Origin: Moniliophthora roreri
Taxonomy: Eukaryota > Basidiomycota > Agaricomycetes > Agaricales > Marasmiaceae
Direction: 5' to 3'
Length of the DNA stretch: 64,000 bases
Assembly: GCA_001466705.2 (NCBI GenBank)
Contig: LATX02000180.1
Coordinates: forward strand, 186,001 to 250,000
A model generated the notes under the pieces. That model did not search any database, had not been told where the DNA came from, and worked only from the letters and a program-made list of their open reading frames with translations. Positions 35,112 through 47,251 of this stretch are shown here, piece by piece. The position numbers and the translations under genes are program-made. How positions within the stretch are numbered: position 1 is the stretch's first letter; each line of letters begins with the position of its first letter.

Positions 35112-37053
35112 TCATATTAACCCCCCACAAGAAGGGCAGGTCAGCCAAGCATCCCCCAAAGTGGCGCCGGAATCCAGGCGACTAGAGGTGTCCAAGATAT
35201 GTCTCCAAGCATCTCTGTGTCCAATGACGCCACCCTTCATATCAACAATTTCATCTCCAGGTCCCAAAAGGGCGGAGAAAAGACCACTTGGCGGAATGTG
35301 CAAGATGTAAGGTACAATAAGCTGTATGTCGGCTTCCGCAACGGCACTGTTGCCACTCGCGCATTCACTATTTCTCTTTTCCCATTGCCGAGAGGTTTGT
35401 TGGAGAACCCTTGAGATCCAGTTTTCCTCTTGATAGTCGGATTCCCCATCTGAATCGGTAGTTTCGGTATGTTCAGCATCACTAGTGTCATGATACTCGC
35501 GTTTCCGCTTGCTTGGAACGGTCACCGATGACATCACCGAGTTGTCGGCGTCTTCCGCCTCTTCTTTGACTTGAGACTTGACCGTGTTTTCAATTATGTT
35601 ACAGACTTCCTGCCTTGCACGACATACGATGCCTACATTTCCCGAAATAGTCCCTCGACTGCTCCGTGAGCTGCGAGCGGACCCGCTACCTTGGGAACTC
35701 TCAGGCATTGTCATGTCGCTGGATCCCCAAAGTGCCACTTCTAGGCGACTCGTCGTGATTGACTTGGGCTCAGCGACTGCAGCACCACGAGATAGAGGCT
35801 GAACTGCAAGTGCAAGAAGTGTCCGAGGAATTTTCAGCGGACATGCTGGAAATGGAGGTGGAGGTGGCAGCCGCTCATCGTCGGGGAATCTTCCGGTGTC
35901 GGAATCTGTCATGTCGTTCGTGGCAACTTCTACTTCTCCATGAGACTCGTCAAGGTCATATTCCTGCTCTTGTTTTATTGTGCGCTGCTGCAATACCGGG
36001 AGGGAAATAGCCTTCAACAATCGAAGGATATACATGTAGTCATCGTCATCATCACCACTTTTTGTGCGCCCGGAAATAGCACCAAGAACGCTCAGAGCAC
36101 GGTGTGTGGCGTGAATGTGTGTGTCAAGGCTTGTGCTTTGTTTGACCTGTGATGCCTGACAATACCCCTTGTCATAAAGGCATGAGACATGAAAGGCTTT
36201 GAAGCATGATGCACGAGGACAAAAGCGCATTTCGGTCAAATTTCCTTCAGAATCTTCTCCGCAAGCATACTCAGAATCAGGTGGGGCATAGGGTTTGCAG
36301 CAAAGTCCGCAGCTTTCAGATAATTTGGGCTGTGAAAAGCGTGTCAGTATTGAGGAGCATCAGAACTCTTATAGAATAATCTGCCTTCAGCTGTTTTCTG
36401 GCTATTTCGAGATTATAGCGGTAGTAAACATCTTCTGAGTTGATTGGCGGTTCCTTTATGATTGCAGTTCCTCCGCCAACGAGACACTTGACCTCTATGA
36501 GTTCATCAATCGTCGTACTGTGTATGATATCATGGTGACTAGAAATCAGTCGTTCGTGGTGACCGCATAAAGTGGTGTCACTAAAAGAAGTCATTTAGCT
36601 GAATGTTGCTTGCAGATAAGTCATCACATACAAGTTTTTGATGACTCTTTTTGCATCTTCCGGGGTGTAGAACCACCGTACTTTGAGCCACACTTCACCA
36701 TCATGTTCTTGCTGTCTAATTCCTTCAATACGTGCCACCCACATCTTCGATAGCGGCGGTGAAGTCCCGTCCTTTGATTGAGGTGCATCAGGTGGTAGAA
36801 CTGTAACGCTGACAGAATGTCAATCCTGCACTCGATCGCGATATTAGAAAATCATAACTCACCAATCGCTAACCTTGAAGAGATAGGTTTGACCTTCGTC
36901 ATCATTCAACTTCAGTCTCGTAAAGATTTTCATGGCCTTCCACTCCTCATCGGTGGGCACAGGATAATTCGCGTCCTTTTTGACTTTGTGCTGCTTCTGG
37001 TGAGTGAATTTAAATTTAGGCTTCCGCCTTCTGATGTTAGAATTTGGTGGCAT
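35112..37053 (-). CDS. BAH-domain protein with a Cys-rich zinc-binding segment
   Basis: Four exons (37053-36863, 36808-36632, 36580-36367, 36329-35112) sum to 599 residues. The N-terminus is basic (NIRRRKPKFKFTHQKQHKVK). Residues ~55-170 form a bromo-adjacent homology domain: YLFKVSD, VARIEGI, EVWLKVRWFYTPEDA, GHHERLISSHHDIIHSTTIDEL. A Cys/His segment follows (SCGLCCKPYAPP, CPRASCFKAFHVSCL), like an atypical PHD finger, then an acidic and Ser-rich linker and a C-terminal VPYILHIPPSGLF ... WLTCPSCGG module. BAH proteins bind nucleosomes or histone marks, so a nuclear chromatin role is inferred. The third intron is either 37 nt with a GT donor or 55 nt with a weak GC donor; both keep frame. Confidence 0.8.
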
Positions 37054-37222
37054 TTTTCGCAATCTGACTTCAAGAGGAATCGCCTGGCGTGTTAGAGTGT
37101 AATATCGGCGACGACTCTGTCAGCGGCGATTACCGAGTCGGAGTCACTGCCCGAATTACGTCACCCACCTTGGTACTGGTGTGTCTAACAGCTAACCAAA
37201 TCACTTGACACACTCCGAGTCC
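37054..37222. other. Upstream region of the BAH gene
   Basis: Contains repeated gagtc/gactc-type words (for example cgagtcggagtcac near 37135) leading into the inverted repeat below. Confidence 0.35.
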
Positions 37223-37280
37223 AGAGTCGATTAGTCGTCAAATGATAAGTCGAGTCTCGATCTGACGACTAATCGACTCT
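37223..37280. repeat. Perfect 18-bp inverted repeat with 22-nt loop
   Basis: The left arm (37223-37240, agagtcgattagtcgtca) is the exact reverse complement of the right arm (37263-37280, tgacgactaatcgactct). It lies between divergent genes (BAH protein and the 1220-residue protein). It could be a hairpin, a protein binding palindrome or a relic of a small transposon. Confidence 0.75.
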
Positions 37281-38293
37281 CCCCTCCATCAGTCCAAGCG
37301 TCAAGCACCCACAAAGCCCGAACGCCATAACACACGTGTGCGCTCCACAGACGCTAGAGTAAAATTGTTTACACTCAACCATGTATCCCTATACCCACCG
37401 AACCAGCAAAGTAATACTGGCAGTCTTGCTGTAGCCAGAATGATGCGAGACTTCAGAAGGCTTTTGTTCTCGCAGATAGTACTGCATGATGTATCGATAG
37501 TTGCCCATGGTTTGGCAGGGGGAACGGATGCGGCGGCGACTCTTGGGCTGCCGGCGTGGGTGTGTGAAATGCTTGGTAATCATCACTGCTGAAGAGCGAA
37601 GGATCTTTCTCATCTCCTCGAGTCACCCATCGCCATCCTACCTTTCGGCCTATCGCAATTTCGAACACCTATCTTCATGTTATTCCTTAAAGCTCCAGAA
37701 GACTGTCGGAACAGATGTCCTGCTAGTACCCAGGCATTTTCTCTACTACCCACCGAATGTAATGTACTCAGGAATCATCGGGACTATCGGTATATGAGCT
37801 CAGTCAAAAGGGAGCTCTCCCCGCGAGTTGAAGTGTTGATCTCATTTAACAGCCATCAGTCTTAGAACAAGGGTCTGAATTCGGAGAGTTTTGTCACTGT
37901 CAGTGTGCCGAGCAATCAACGTTGCTATATCCTCGAGGGTTCACGAAGTTGCTTCTGTAGTGGCCGATCAGCATTTCACAAAAACGTACTGCAACCTGTT
38001 CCAGAGGGGAATCAGTTACAGGGTAAGGGCTGCTCGGAGTCGCCACGTCTTGGACCGTGAGCCTTGTTATCCATCAGAAGCATCTTGAAGCAAATAAGCG
38101 CTCGAAGCGCTCGTCGTTGAAAATGCTTCTTGCCCTCCACTTTCCATCACATTGGCCATATAAAACTCACTCAATCCCTCATCACTCTTGGGGATCGAAG
38201 CAAATCGATCGAAAGTGACTGACTTGAGTGAGTAAACGCCCCTGTTAGGGATAGCAATTACTAAAGTAGGAGATACAGCCGGCGGTTATCATA
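37281..38293. other. Intergenic, no supported gene
   Basis: Short frames only. A TATA-like word (catataaaactc) lies at 38157-38168, about 130 bp before the ATG of the next gene. Confidence 0.4.
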
Positions 38294-41200
38294 ATGTCGT
38301 TGAAAAAAAATAAATCATTCCTTTCTATACCCCCTGTCGGTCATCTTCTGCTGGCACCCTTCGACCCGCAGAAATCTCACCTCATTTACGCTCCTTTTAC
38401 CCTTTGGAATTTGCGGTATACTATAGAAGGGTGCTTGTATGTAGTCTCAATTTCTTGTCTCTTTCTGTGGTTTCACTCTGACGTTTCTGAGTGTAGGCTT
38501 AGGTCACCGATCGAGGGGTGTTGCTCAATTGCTCAATTTACGACCCTCAGAAAAAGACCATCGAGGAATATGCTTATTCGGCTTTTACCTGCTCCCAGCC
38601 AGCCTACCGTTCTTTTCAAGCTCAATTTCGAGGATCTTTCCGAGTCATTACAAATACCTCCAGCTTGGTCGAACCAACTATCCGCACTCGCACTTGACGA
38701 TCTTGAAGCACCCAACTTGTTTCATGCTCTTGACAAGGCTGTGGGCATCCAGTGTATCTTGGAGGAGGTTGTCTTTGATTTGGTGAAGAGCAGGGTTCGG
38801 TGTCTATTTGTGGATGGAGAAGTGGAGGAATGGCCGATAGATGACGGGAATGGCAGTCAAAGGGGTTGTGATTGCTGTTGCGGAAAAAGACCTGGCTTAT
38901 TGGGGTGTGGCAGCTGTCGGCGTCCTGCGTCACTGACCGAAAGGCTGGAAAGCGTATTGGACGATGTTAATGAAAGTGCGAAAGAGGTGGAGAGAGAGAA
39001 GCAACTGGAACAGACCGAGAGACTCCGTGAAGAGGAAGACGAAGCAGAGAGAGAGCATCATCGAAACAAGATGGAGGACCAGCCCGTCGTTTCTCCGAAG
39101 GCTTGGTTCTTGAATTCTTCACCAGGCGGCGTCAAAGGATCGCTCAAAAAGCACAGGTCCCTGCTGATGAACCTAGTTGCGTGAGTACTCTATAGTTCTT
39201 AAAGAGGCTGCTTTTCAAGCTGTCCTTTCAGCTCTTTAATGCCCTCTAACGTGGCATCGGCTCCGACTGAAGTTATTCGGCATCGATCTCGTTCACCAAA
39301 GCGCTCTGCATCTCTTCCGAACACCCGCCCGTCTTCTCCATCCTCTGACAGATCAACAGGACCGGGAATTTCCCCCAGCGAATCGCCCACTGACGCAGAA
39401 GATTTGCCCTCATCCTCATCTTGGTCATCATGGACTTCCTTGACTCGCACAGTCTCCAATCCGATGTCCCGAAAGGGGTCGTGGGGAAGAAGAAACAAGC
39501 TGGGTCATAAGTTCAAGTCAAAGTCCATTTCTGAGGCACCCGTATCACCTCTACGAGGGTCTGAAACCGCCACTGACAGCGACGGTGCTGACAACTTACC
39601 CCTTGTCTCATCTCCCACCTCCACTTCCCCGGTCAACGAGCTTTCTCGTCGATCTAAGCCCAGACCAGTCTCAATGTGTTCGCTGCCTGTATTATCAACA
39701 TCTGTGGCTAAAGATGACAGACTGATCATCATTGCGCCACCACCTCCACCTAGACTCAGTGCACGCGCACTCAGGAGACGCGCTAGGGCCACTTTGGTCG
39801 ATACTTTCCGATTGTGTGTCCTTCCCGAAGTTGGTAAGCGCGTACGCGGCGTTCCATTGTTGCCGGCGTCAACCTCGTCGCTGATCGAATCGCCTGGATG
39901 GAGAAGCTCAGTCACTGGTGTCACAACCTATTATAATTGGGCGATCGGAAGTATGATTAAATGTGTGAAGAAACGGTTAGCGGAGGTTATTGAGGAGGCT
40001 GAAGAGTGCTGCAAGGATGCCGGAGTCGACTCGAGTGCAGCCTCTCAGCCAGCTCAGAATGCCGCATCTTTGCATTCTGAGGGAGGTACACTGACTGGAT
40101 CCGGATCGGTCTCAGTATTCATGACCGCTACCGAGGAAACTGAGACTGCTATATCTACTTTCACCTCGACGATTTACGAATCGTTTGACGACAGCGAGGA
40201 CCATTCCGCTTCAGATACAGACACGGATGGTAGTTTGTTGCATACTCCAGCACCGTTGTCGCCTGTCCTCGGCGGAACTGGGACAGTGGCCTATTTCGGT
40301 GTAAAGCAGGGCGAGCTCGAAGCTGTGAATATGTTACCTCCGCCTATCGCAACAGCTCCAGAGGAACAGCGATCGACCACCACTGCTCACCTTTCACCGT
40401 CGGTGGATGATCCACCTGCATATTCGGTCACTCCTTCGATTCCTAGCCAGGAAGGTCCCCTTCCATTGTTCCCGTCTTCCGCACTATCTATTCCTGAACC
40501 AGTGAGCCAAGTCCTGGGAGCTCTATACACGAACTATAACGCCTTGGTACAACTGCACGCTCATCTTACTGAATTACTGGCAATATCGAAAGAACGAGAG
40601 CGGGAGGCGCTCGACGAAGCACGTAGCCGGGAGGAAGTACTCGAGGTCAGATGCCGACGACGGGCTTGGCTGGGGAGAGGCTGGGGCCTTCACCGTCCCA
40701 GCTTAACTGCGAAATGCTTAGGACACGCGTCTCCTCCGCCCGCACCATGGAGAGTGTTGAACCATGGTAATGGAAATGGTCTTGTGGTGCCTTTCAAGCC
40801 CAGCGGTCTGGGGAAATATTCGTGGTCTGCACAGGACTGGGAATATGACCCGTGGTATTGTTTCCCGGAATACTGTCCAGATCCCAACGGACACAAACAT
40901 CAACGCTATCATTCATTCTCGAGGAGTGCCAATAGCTGCTATGAAGATATAGAGGATGATGATAGTTCTTCGACGACGTCCAGTTTCACAGGGTCTGGAT
41001 ATCAGTACCAGCATTCCGGTGCACCGTATGAGGAACCCTCTCGTAGTCACTCACACATGGGTTATTCACCCCATGCAAAGATTCGAAGGTCGCTGGAGGG
41101 TTCTTCACTGGTCCCGTATGATGAAACAATTCCTGTCGCTTGCTCTCTATCTCCTGTAGAAGATGGCTACCTTCCGGACCCGTACGGTCCTGATTTGTAT

Positions 41201-42067
41201 GGCCTCCCAGGAGGACCAGAAGATGCCTTGGACATCGGTGGTCCAACGGCAATGGAAGTTGAAATGAGATTGGGTATCATGGATGATATGGTTGATATTG
41301 CGCTGGAAAATTCTGCCAACGCGACCGGGGATGATGGATTGCTGCTGATGGAATGCTATTCGAACCCATTCGAAGGTGAAGGGGAGGATCAACATGATCT
41401 CACCGAGCAGTTCTTCGAGTTCTCGCAACCTCTACCTCGGCATCACACGGTGCCCGAACCCGAGATGGAGAAGGATCGTCTGGAGAGTCAACAATTACCA
41501 CGAAGAAGTTCCGCCCCGGCTCTTGGTCGTCCTCAAAGGAAAACCACATCTAAATCTCCTAGATCTCGCAAGATATCTGCAGGAAGCATCAACGATATGA
41601 AGTTGTTCTTCCCTGTCACCGAGGAGGAAGATGCTGAAGGGGGAGTTGCTCACCAGGAAGACGTTGATGTGAGTATCAAGTTTGATGTGTACGCCATCAA
41701 CACAGTCGAAACCCCGGCTAAACCAGGTGACGGCAATACTCCTGCGCCGACAAGAACGAGGACGAGGAAGGATAGCATGAAGCCTTCGAAACCATTGTCC
41801 ATTAGTGACCTTGGTATGGGTGACATTTCACCTCCATATTCACCCACTTCCTGTTCCCCTACCTCTCCTACCTCTGCGCGGCCACAGAAACCTCTTTCAA
41901 CTATGCACGTGCCCAAGTCTCCCCCATCGCCCACTTCCGAACAAAGTGATTTCACGCTGGCCATGAGTCAGAGCAAAACAACGCTAGGTTGGATTCCTAT
42001 CCCAGAAATTAGACTGGACGGTGAGTCGACCTCGACCTCAGCGCAAGTAGTTGGGGTCGCAATATGA
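38294..42067 (+). CDS. Large Ser/Pro-rich protein of unknown function
   Basis: Three exons (38294-38436, 38497-39180, 39232-42067) sum to 1220 residues. The first 60-nt intron is a multiple of three, so the frame also reads through it unspliced. Features in order: a hydrophobic N-terminal region (SIPPVGHLLLAPFDPQKSHL), a Cys-rich patch (GCDCCCGKRPGLLGCGSC), a Glu/Arg coiled coil (LTERLESVLDDVNESAKEVE onward), long Ser/Pro/Thr-rich disordered stretches, a conserved-looking helical block (YYNWAIGSMIKCVKKRLAEV), another coiled coil (LLAISKEREREALDEARSRE), a Trp/Tyr-rich segment, and an acidic C-terminal third with proline-directed SP/TP sites. No known domain recognised. A regulatory or scaffold role is only a guess. 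Confidence 0.75.
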
Positions 42068-42521
42068 CGAACCAGATCGTTATGGCCCCTTTCTTCTATC
42101 AATGCATTATCACACGCACTTGGCTTTCCTTACACGTATCGCATTTACCAGGCAACGGAATACGACACGCATTATTCTCAGCATTCATTTCTATCATAGT
42201 AGTTGCTATAGATAATAGCACAATTTGCATTTGCATATCTGCGCTCTCGTTGCCTTCACACCATTATTTAATGCTTCATCCAGTCTTTGCATCGTTCTAT
42301 TCTACTAACGCTTCGAGCTCGGGCCCACTCCTTGTAATCGTATGTTTTTACCTCTTGGATACCTTACCTTGCGCCTATTCGTACTACGTATCGGTCCCTG
42401 ATAGTCATGCTGAAAAACAACAATTTGATCCTGTTCCAATCCACGAATTATGATCCTCATTAACAGTACGGCGTGAATTAACCTAAGACTGATGAATCCA
42501 AAATTGCTGTGCCCTTTGAAC
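42068..42521. other. Convergent 3' regions
   Basis: Between the large gene (plus) and the secreted protein (minus). No supported gene. Confidence 0.4.
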
Positions 42522-43250
42522 TTAATTGGCAGTGCCATTGGGCATGCCAATGAGCTTCCAAACCTCGTCTCCTCGTTTGCCAGCCTCAGTTAAGGTGTTA
42601 GGCTGCCCTGCACTAACAAACCACACCCGTATTTTGCGGACGCCATTGTCATTCTGCATCATCGCCCACAACGCCTTGTTCTTTGTGGAGACGACGTTGA
42701 ACAGTTCAGATGTGATGCAATCGCTGCACGAAGTACCACCTCGAATTCCGCTAGGATTAGTCGCGCTTATGGTTGACGTTTGGAAGATGTATTCGCTCAA
42801 AGTGTTGGTGGGCGAAACGAAGTATAGATGCCACTAAGAAGTACAATCAATGTCGGTGCCCTTTCAAGGGTAGGGGTTATGAAGGCTTACCTCGTTCAAG
42901 GTAGAGTCACCAACGACAGCCAGAGGCGTGCTTCCAAGAGCTTCAGTTCTGGCAACGATCTGGACGTCGCAAGTCGTTTTACCTCCGGATTCCCAATGTC
43001 CAGAGACACAAGTCATCCAGATGCTGTTATCGGTACGTTGGTAGAACATCCTGGAATCCCCATTGTCTGCTTGAAGACCGGCCACGGTGGAAAGAGGTGC
43101 AACCGCATAGGCGTTGGGCTGGAGAACTGGACCCGACCGCGGGGCGGCAAAAGCGACGCCAGCAGCACCCAAAGCAGACACGAGCTAGATAGGACGCGTC
43201 AGTGAAGAGCTGGAATACTGGGATGTAGAACGTACAGAGAGGAACTTCAT
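42522..43250 (-). CDS. Small secreted protein, possibly lectin-like
   Basis: Three exons (43250-43236, 43184-42891, 42833-42522) sum to 206 residues. The first exon encodes only MKFLS and, with the next, forms a clear signal peptide (MKFLSLVSALGAAGVAFAAP). The mature part has short repeats of the type FYQRTDNSIWMTCVSGHWE and LYFVSPTNTLSEYIF, each about one beta-propeller blade long and recalling fungal fucose-binding lectins (weak, by eye only). It has few cysteines (C-SG-W, CDVQ, CSDC). Probably extracellular; function unproven. Confidence 0.75.
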
Positions 43251-43332
43251 CCTTGTACTGAAAGTGACAGCTTTCGACTGAATGAGCTGAAAGAAGTGGT
43301 AGACCAGAAGCCTGGAGAGACCTGTCAGAATC

Positions 43333-43352
43333 CTCCAGCTTTTATACGCCTT
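43333..43352 (-). promoter_or_regulatory. TATA box of the small secreted protein gene
   Basis: The minus strand reads GGCGTATAAAAGC in this interval, about 90 bp before the ATG at 43250. The TATAAAAG core is canonical. Confidence 0.5.
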
Positions 43353-44066
43353 TCGTTGTTGTTGTTAGGCTTGGAAGGCGAACACTCCTCATGGATAGGC
43401 ACTCTTCAGGTACACTGGCCGAAGTCGATTCCTGTTCCGTGGCCTTGTATTCCGTAGTCTGACGTGCATCCTGAGTGTCATTTCGGTCATTGCGCACATA
43501 GGCACTGATTGGATCCTTAAATTGACAGATTTTAAAATGGCGCGTCAGAGTAATATTGACGGTGTTCCTGTACCTCCCAGTCAGGGGAGGTCTTCGACCT
43601 TGACTGCTCAGAAGTTCGCGGTCTCAACGCAGTCCATGCCATGCAATGAATGATGGCCCTCAAAAACGGAGAAAAGAATGAACGCTTGACATCGCAAATT
43701 GCAATGCAGAGGCTTGGGGCTGGATCATCTTGAAATCGGCAGGACAATTTGTTTGATGAATGATAAACGAGAGGCCATGTATCACCGAGCCTGGAGCGTA
43801 AGGTTCCAGGAGAGACGTGTGGTAAGAAGAGCAATGGTTGCTGTGGGCTTCGTTGTGGTGGAAAAGTTGGTCGAAAGTTGAGAGAGCCAGTGATCAAATA
43901 CTTTCAATCAAGCTCGCGTCAAACCCAGCGTGACCGACTCAACCTCAGTCAAAATTTTACCCGTCTCAGCCAATGGTTAATGATACATCGTGGTATATGA
44001 ACAATACAGTGTGCTACAATCTCTACTCGTAAGGTGTCCGGGGTCGTAAACGTGCGTAGGGATCCA
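43353..44066. other. Intergenic, no supported gene
   Basis: A minus-strand frame at 43532-43897 lacks a convincing start or recognisable content. Nothing else seen. Confidence 0.4.
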
Positions 44067-45113
44067 TCAATCTTGTACCGCTCTCCTCAACTCCTCCCAA
44101 GTGGGAAGCCCAAAAAGGACGGGGAGTTCATCCCATAGCTTTTGCCTCTCCGCGACGTAATGATCACGGGATAACCTGTGGCAGCTGTCACAAACCCCAC
44201 TCTGGTACTGTGCCCAGGGGAAGGAGACAGAAAACACTCCACTACCAAGTGACGCCTCAACCCCTTGCAGCCATTTCCACCGGGTGTTGTTGCACATAGA
44301 TGTCCTGTGGCATCCCGGAAAGTCCATCTGTCCTGTAAGAAATGCAAAAAGCCTTGTGCGAAGGGCAATACTGAGTGTTTCACGAGCACGAATACAAGCC
44401 TTCTTATCTGGCCAATCCAGTTCGATGTGAGTGTTGTCTATGGAAGGTAAACCGTCGAGTATGAAGCCTATATCTTGGCTATCGGCGCAAAGATACAAAG
44501 CAGCGGGGAGGAGAGTAGGTAGATTGGTTTCCTTGGCAAGGAGAAAGACAGCAAACGGTCTTGCTTCAAAGGTTTCAAGATTGACAAAGGCATCGCGGGC
44601 ATCCCATTCTTCTAGTGTTGTAGGGTATAATTCTGATAGTACCCGGTACACTCGCTGACGCAGGTAGTCAACTTGGTATTTGGTACTAAGTCGGAGTATA
44701 CCAGACAGCACAGACCACTTTATAGGCTTTGCAATGTCGAAATAGCTTTCAGAGGCAAGGTGTTAGAAATTTCGATAATGCTTGATCGAATAGTCAACGC
44801 ACCCTATAGTGTGTAATGCTTTCAGGAAAGGCAGCACATCATCCGGCGAATCATGGAGCTCTACCACTGGACATCCATCATAGAATTCGGCATTTCGAGG
44901 CTGGGGAATGCCGAGCATGTCCTCAAAAACAGGAGAATTCTGCGCGACGATGCCTCTGTATACTCGAAATGAGATGCGACCTGCTCGGACGATCAAGGTT
45001 CCATCGCTGAACCAAAGGTCAGAGGACCTTTCGAACTGTTCTTGCGTGTCCATCGCCAAAGCTGAAGACTCGGAGGGTGTACGAATGGTTCGGAGCCTGC
45101 TGTCATCGTGCAT
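44067..45113 (-). CDS. BTB/POZ-domain protein
   Basis: Two exons (45113-44803 and 44745-44067) sum to 329 residues. Residues ~30-130 are a BTB fold: DLWFSDGTLIVRAGRISFRVYRGIVAQNS, then PVFEDMLGIPQ, CPVVELHDSPDDVLPFLKALH and the following YF...IKWSVLSGILRLSTKYQVDYLR. The rest is helical with a Cys/His group near the C-terminus (GVCDSCHRLSRDH). This is one of the large agaricomycete family of stand-alone BTB proteins. A role as an adaptor is possible; partners unknown. Start may be at 45113 or at the internal Met 20 residues later. Confidence 0.88.
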
Positions 45114-45364
45114 ATTGGGTAATTGTAGCTGGGAATAAAGACGTGAATGACAAAAGTTTCTAAAGCTCGCTCACTCGCATTGCGCTCGCATTGCACTCGC
45201 ATCACTTTCGCACAGCGGCGTTTGGGCGTGTTTGTCAAAAATTGTTGCCACTCAGAGTCTCAGATCATTAACAGGTAACCAGAATAGGAAGGACCGTGCC
45301 AGTACAAGTAATTCAGCAGCTTTCTAGAAATACATATGCATTGAAAAGTCCTAGAAGTTCTCAA

Positions 45365-46704
45365 TCATCGCCACCCTGCAATCTCACCGTACGGCTGAGG
45401 TCTGGTACCCAGAGGTGAAATACGGACCATATGTCGTCGTTCCCCATTTGCGCAGTCCGGAACCCCCGAATGTGCCGTCGTACGCTGAAAGCGAGCCGTT
45501 AATTCATAAGGACAGCTAGGGACAGAATCATACCTGATCCCAGACCACAACAGTCCCAGGTTCCCAAGACACCCGACATTGGAAGTCCAGAGATCGTATG
45601 TGTTGATGGAGAAAGTTGACAAGGTTGTCGCCCTCTTCAGGCTTGAAACCAACCACTTCCCGCGCAATAGTAGGACTAACGTAGAGGGAAGGCTGTCCTG
45701 TCACCTAGTTCGATATCTTCGTCAAGTTAGATGATTGGAGTCGATCTGAAGGGCGTACCGGTTGTTTGATGATTAGCGGATGCGCTTGATTTCGCCTATA
45801 GAAGCAGAGGAGTGCCTGAGGATTAGTCCTTCCAGAGTTTTGCGAAAAGCCGGAGAGAGTGCTTGGTACGCGTGTGTCTTTGACAAAATTAGAAGGTGGT
45901 GGACCGGGAAGTTATACGCTTATCAAGGAGGAGAAAGCTGTATCGCCGCCTCCGCTCTGTGGGATTTCCAGGACCCAGAAGAAAGTCGTTGATGGCGTAT
46001 GAATTTCCCAAGTCTGACTAGAATTTTGTCGGTGAACAGAGGCACTGCCGAATAAGGAAGATGGTATACTCTACGTGCCAGAGGTCATAATTGGTGTGTG
46101 GTCCGGGCAGGTCTCGGATACTCCCTCTATAAGGGTATGAGTTAGCTTCCTAATGATACTGATATCCCATGTCAAGTCGTACACACACTTGCTCGTCGGC
46201 GTAGATAACATGAAACTCGGGCGACGTCCCAGCCGGGTAGCCCATAGAAGCATGCCGATGGAGAAGCCCGAAATGCCTGTGAATGATAAGACTCGCAAAT
46301 ATGCGTGATTGTTTCGTTAAACTTACCTGGCAGGCGTTCGCTGTTTTTGGAAACCTGCATCTTTAAGATCTTGGTCACGCTGAGAAGAAAGGCTCTGTTG
46401 CACTGTCAAGGTTCACGCCAAGTAGACTCGCAAAAACCAAAACGCCGCGTTCAGCAGCGAGCAGAGCTACTTCATCCAACTCCTCCTCGTTCAACTTTGT
46501 AAGCTGAATACCTCGTAGTTCCGTTCCAATTTGAGGAGTCAAATTCTTGAGGCGAAGTTCTGGGTGTGCAAATAGCCTTGGTTTGGATGGTTTGGCACGA
46601 GTTCCAGGCTCTACTACGTCAAAGGCTGGATGAGGAATGCTAGCGCTGGGGCCCTCGGGCCTGACAGATAGATATGCCGGATATAGAGGTGCAGTTGAGC
46701 TCAT
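45365..46704 (-). pseudogene. TauD-family (taurine/alpha-ketoglutarate) dioxygenase with frameshifts
   Basis: Clear TauD homology in order: NLTPQIGTELRGIQL, ERGVLVF, RDQDLKDAGFQ, HFGLLHRHASMGYPAGTSPEFHVIYADEQ, a WHSD metal site (HxD), STTFFWVLEIPQSGGGDTAFSS, AYQALSPAFRKTLEG, TGQPSLYVSP, and a C-terminal exon with the distal His (RTTAHSG) ending IAGWR. Two breaks are seen. After WHSD (near 46014) the next conserved block is one frame off, and after FRKTLEG (near 45835) the frame shifts again. No ordinary splice choice mends both. Intron 1 (46431-46380) begins with GC (GCGAGT) rather than GT. A recent pseudogene is the simplest reading; sequence error or unusual splicing remain possible. Confidence 0.6.
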
Positions 46705-47251
46705 GAGTAGAAACAAAGAACCTGAAGAAAAGGAAATGTAATAATGTACTGGCGAAAATTCCAGTGATTGAAGATGCCTCTATGTTGCAAATACTTACCC
46801 AACACCGCGTCAACCGCCCGGAATGTCGCACCGTTATCGATTTGAGTGATGAATGGCGTGATTTGCCGAATCGGTGGCAACTGGGACCTGATGGAATCCT
46901 GGACTTGTCTTTCTGGCCTTGATATCTCTCTCTGGATTCGGGTCTGTATGTGGCTGACTATAAATGGCTAAAATTTCCAATCGGTAGTGTGTATGAATAC
47001 GCTGTTTCATTTTGGTCGAACTTGGTCCTGTACTTGGTTGATGATGCGCCTTGCACCAATACTCCCACCATTTTTCTGTCATGCAACGTTTCAGCTCAGC
47101 CTTCAGCACTTTCTGTTCTGCCTTCACAGCGAACTCTACACATGAAATGGCAAATGGGTACTCTCCCAGTGAAGAAGAAATTCGTACTTTAAGCTTTTTA
47201 GTAGACCTGTAACCGGACCTTCTAAGACGATGGCAAGCATGTGTAGAAGGA
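46705..47251. other. Intergenic, start of the rearranged region
   Basis: A minus-strand open frame (46834-47127) has a Lys/Glu-rich start and a WWEYWCKAHH stretch but no ATG at its beginning. Origin unknown, possibly a transposon remnant. Confidence 0.3.

Noticed and set aside
45164..45200. Short tandem ctcgcattg-like repeat
   Set aside because: Only about three imperfect units upstream of the BTB gene; too short to call a functional repeat.
46834..47127. 97-residue minus-strand frame
   Set aside because: It begins with GTG, has no homology I can recognise, and lies in the rearranged region; kept only as a note.
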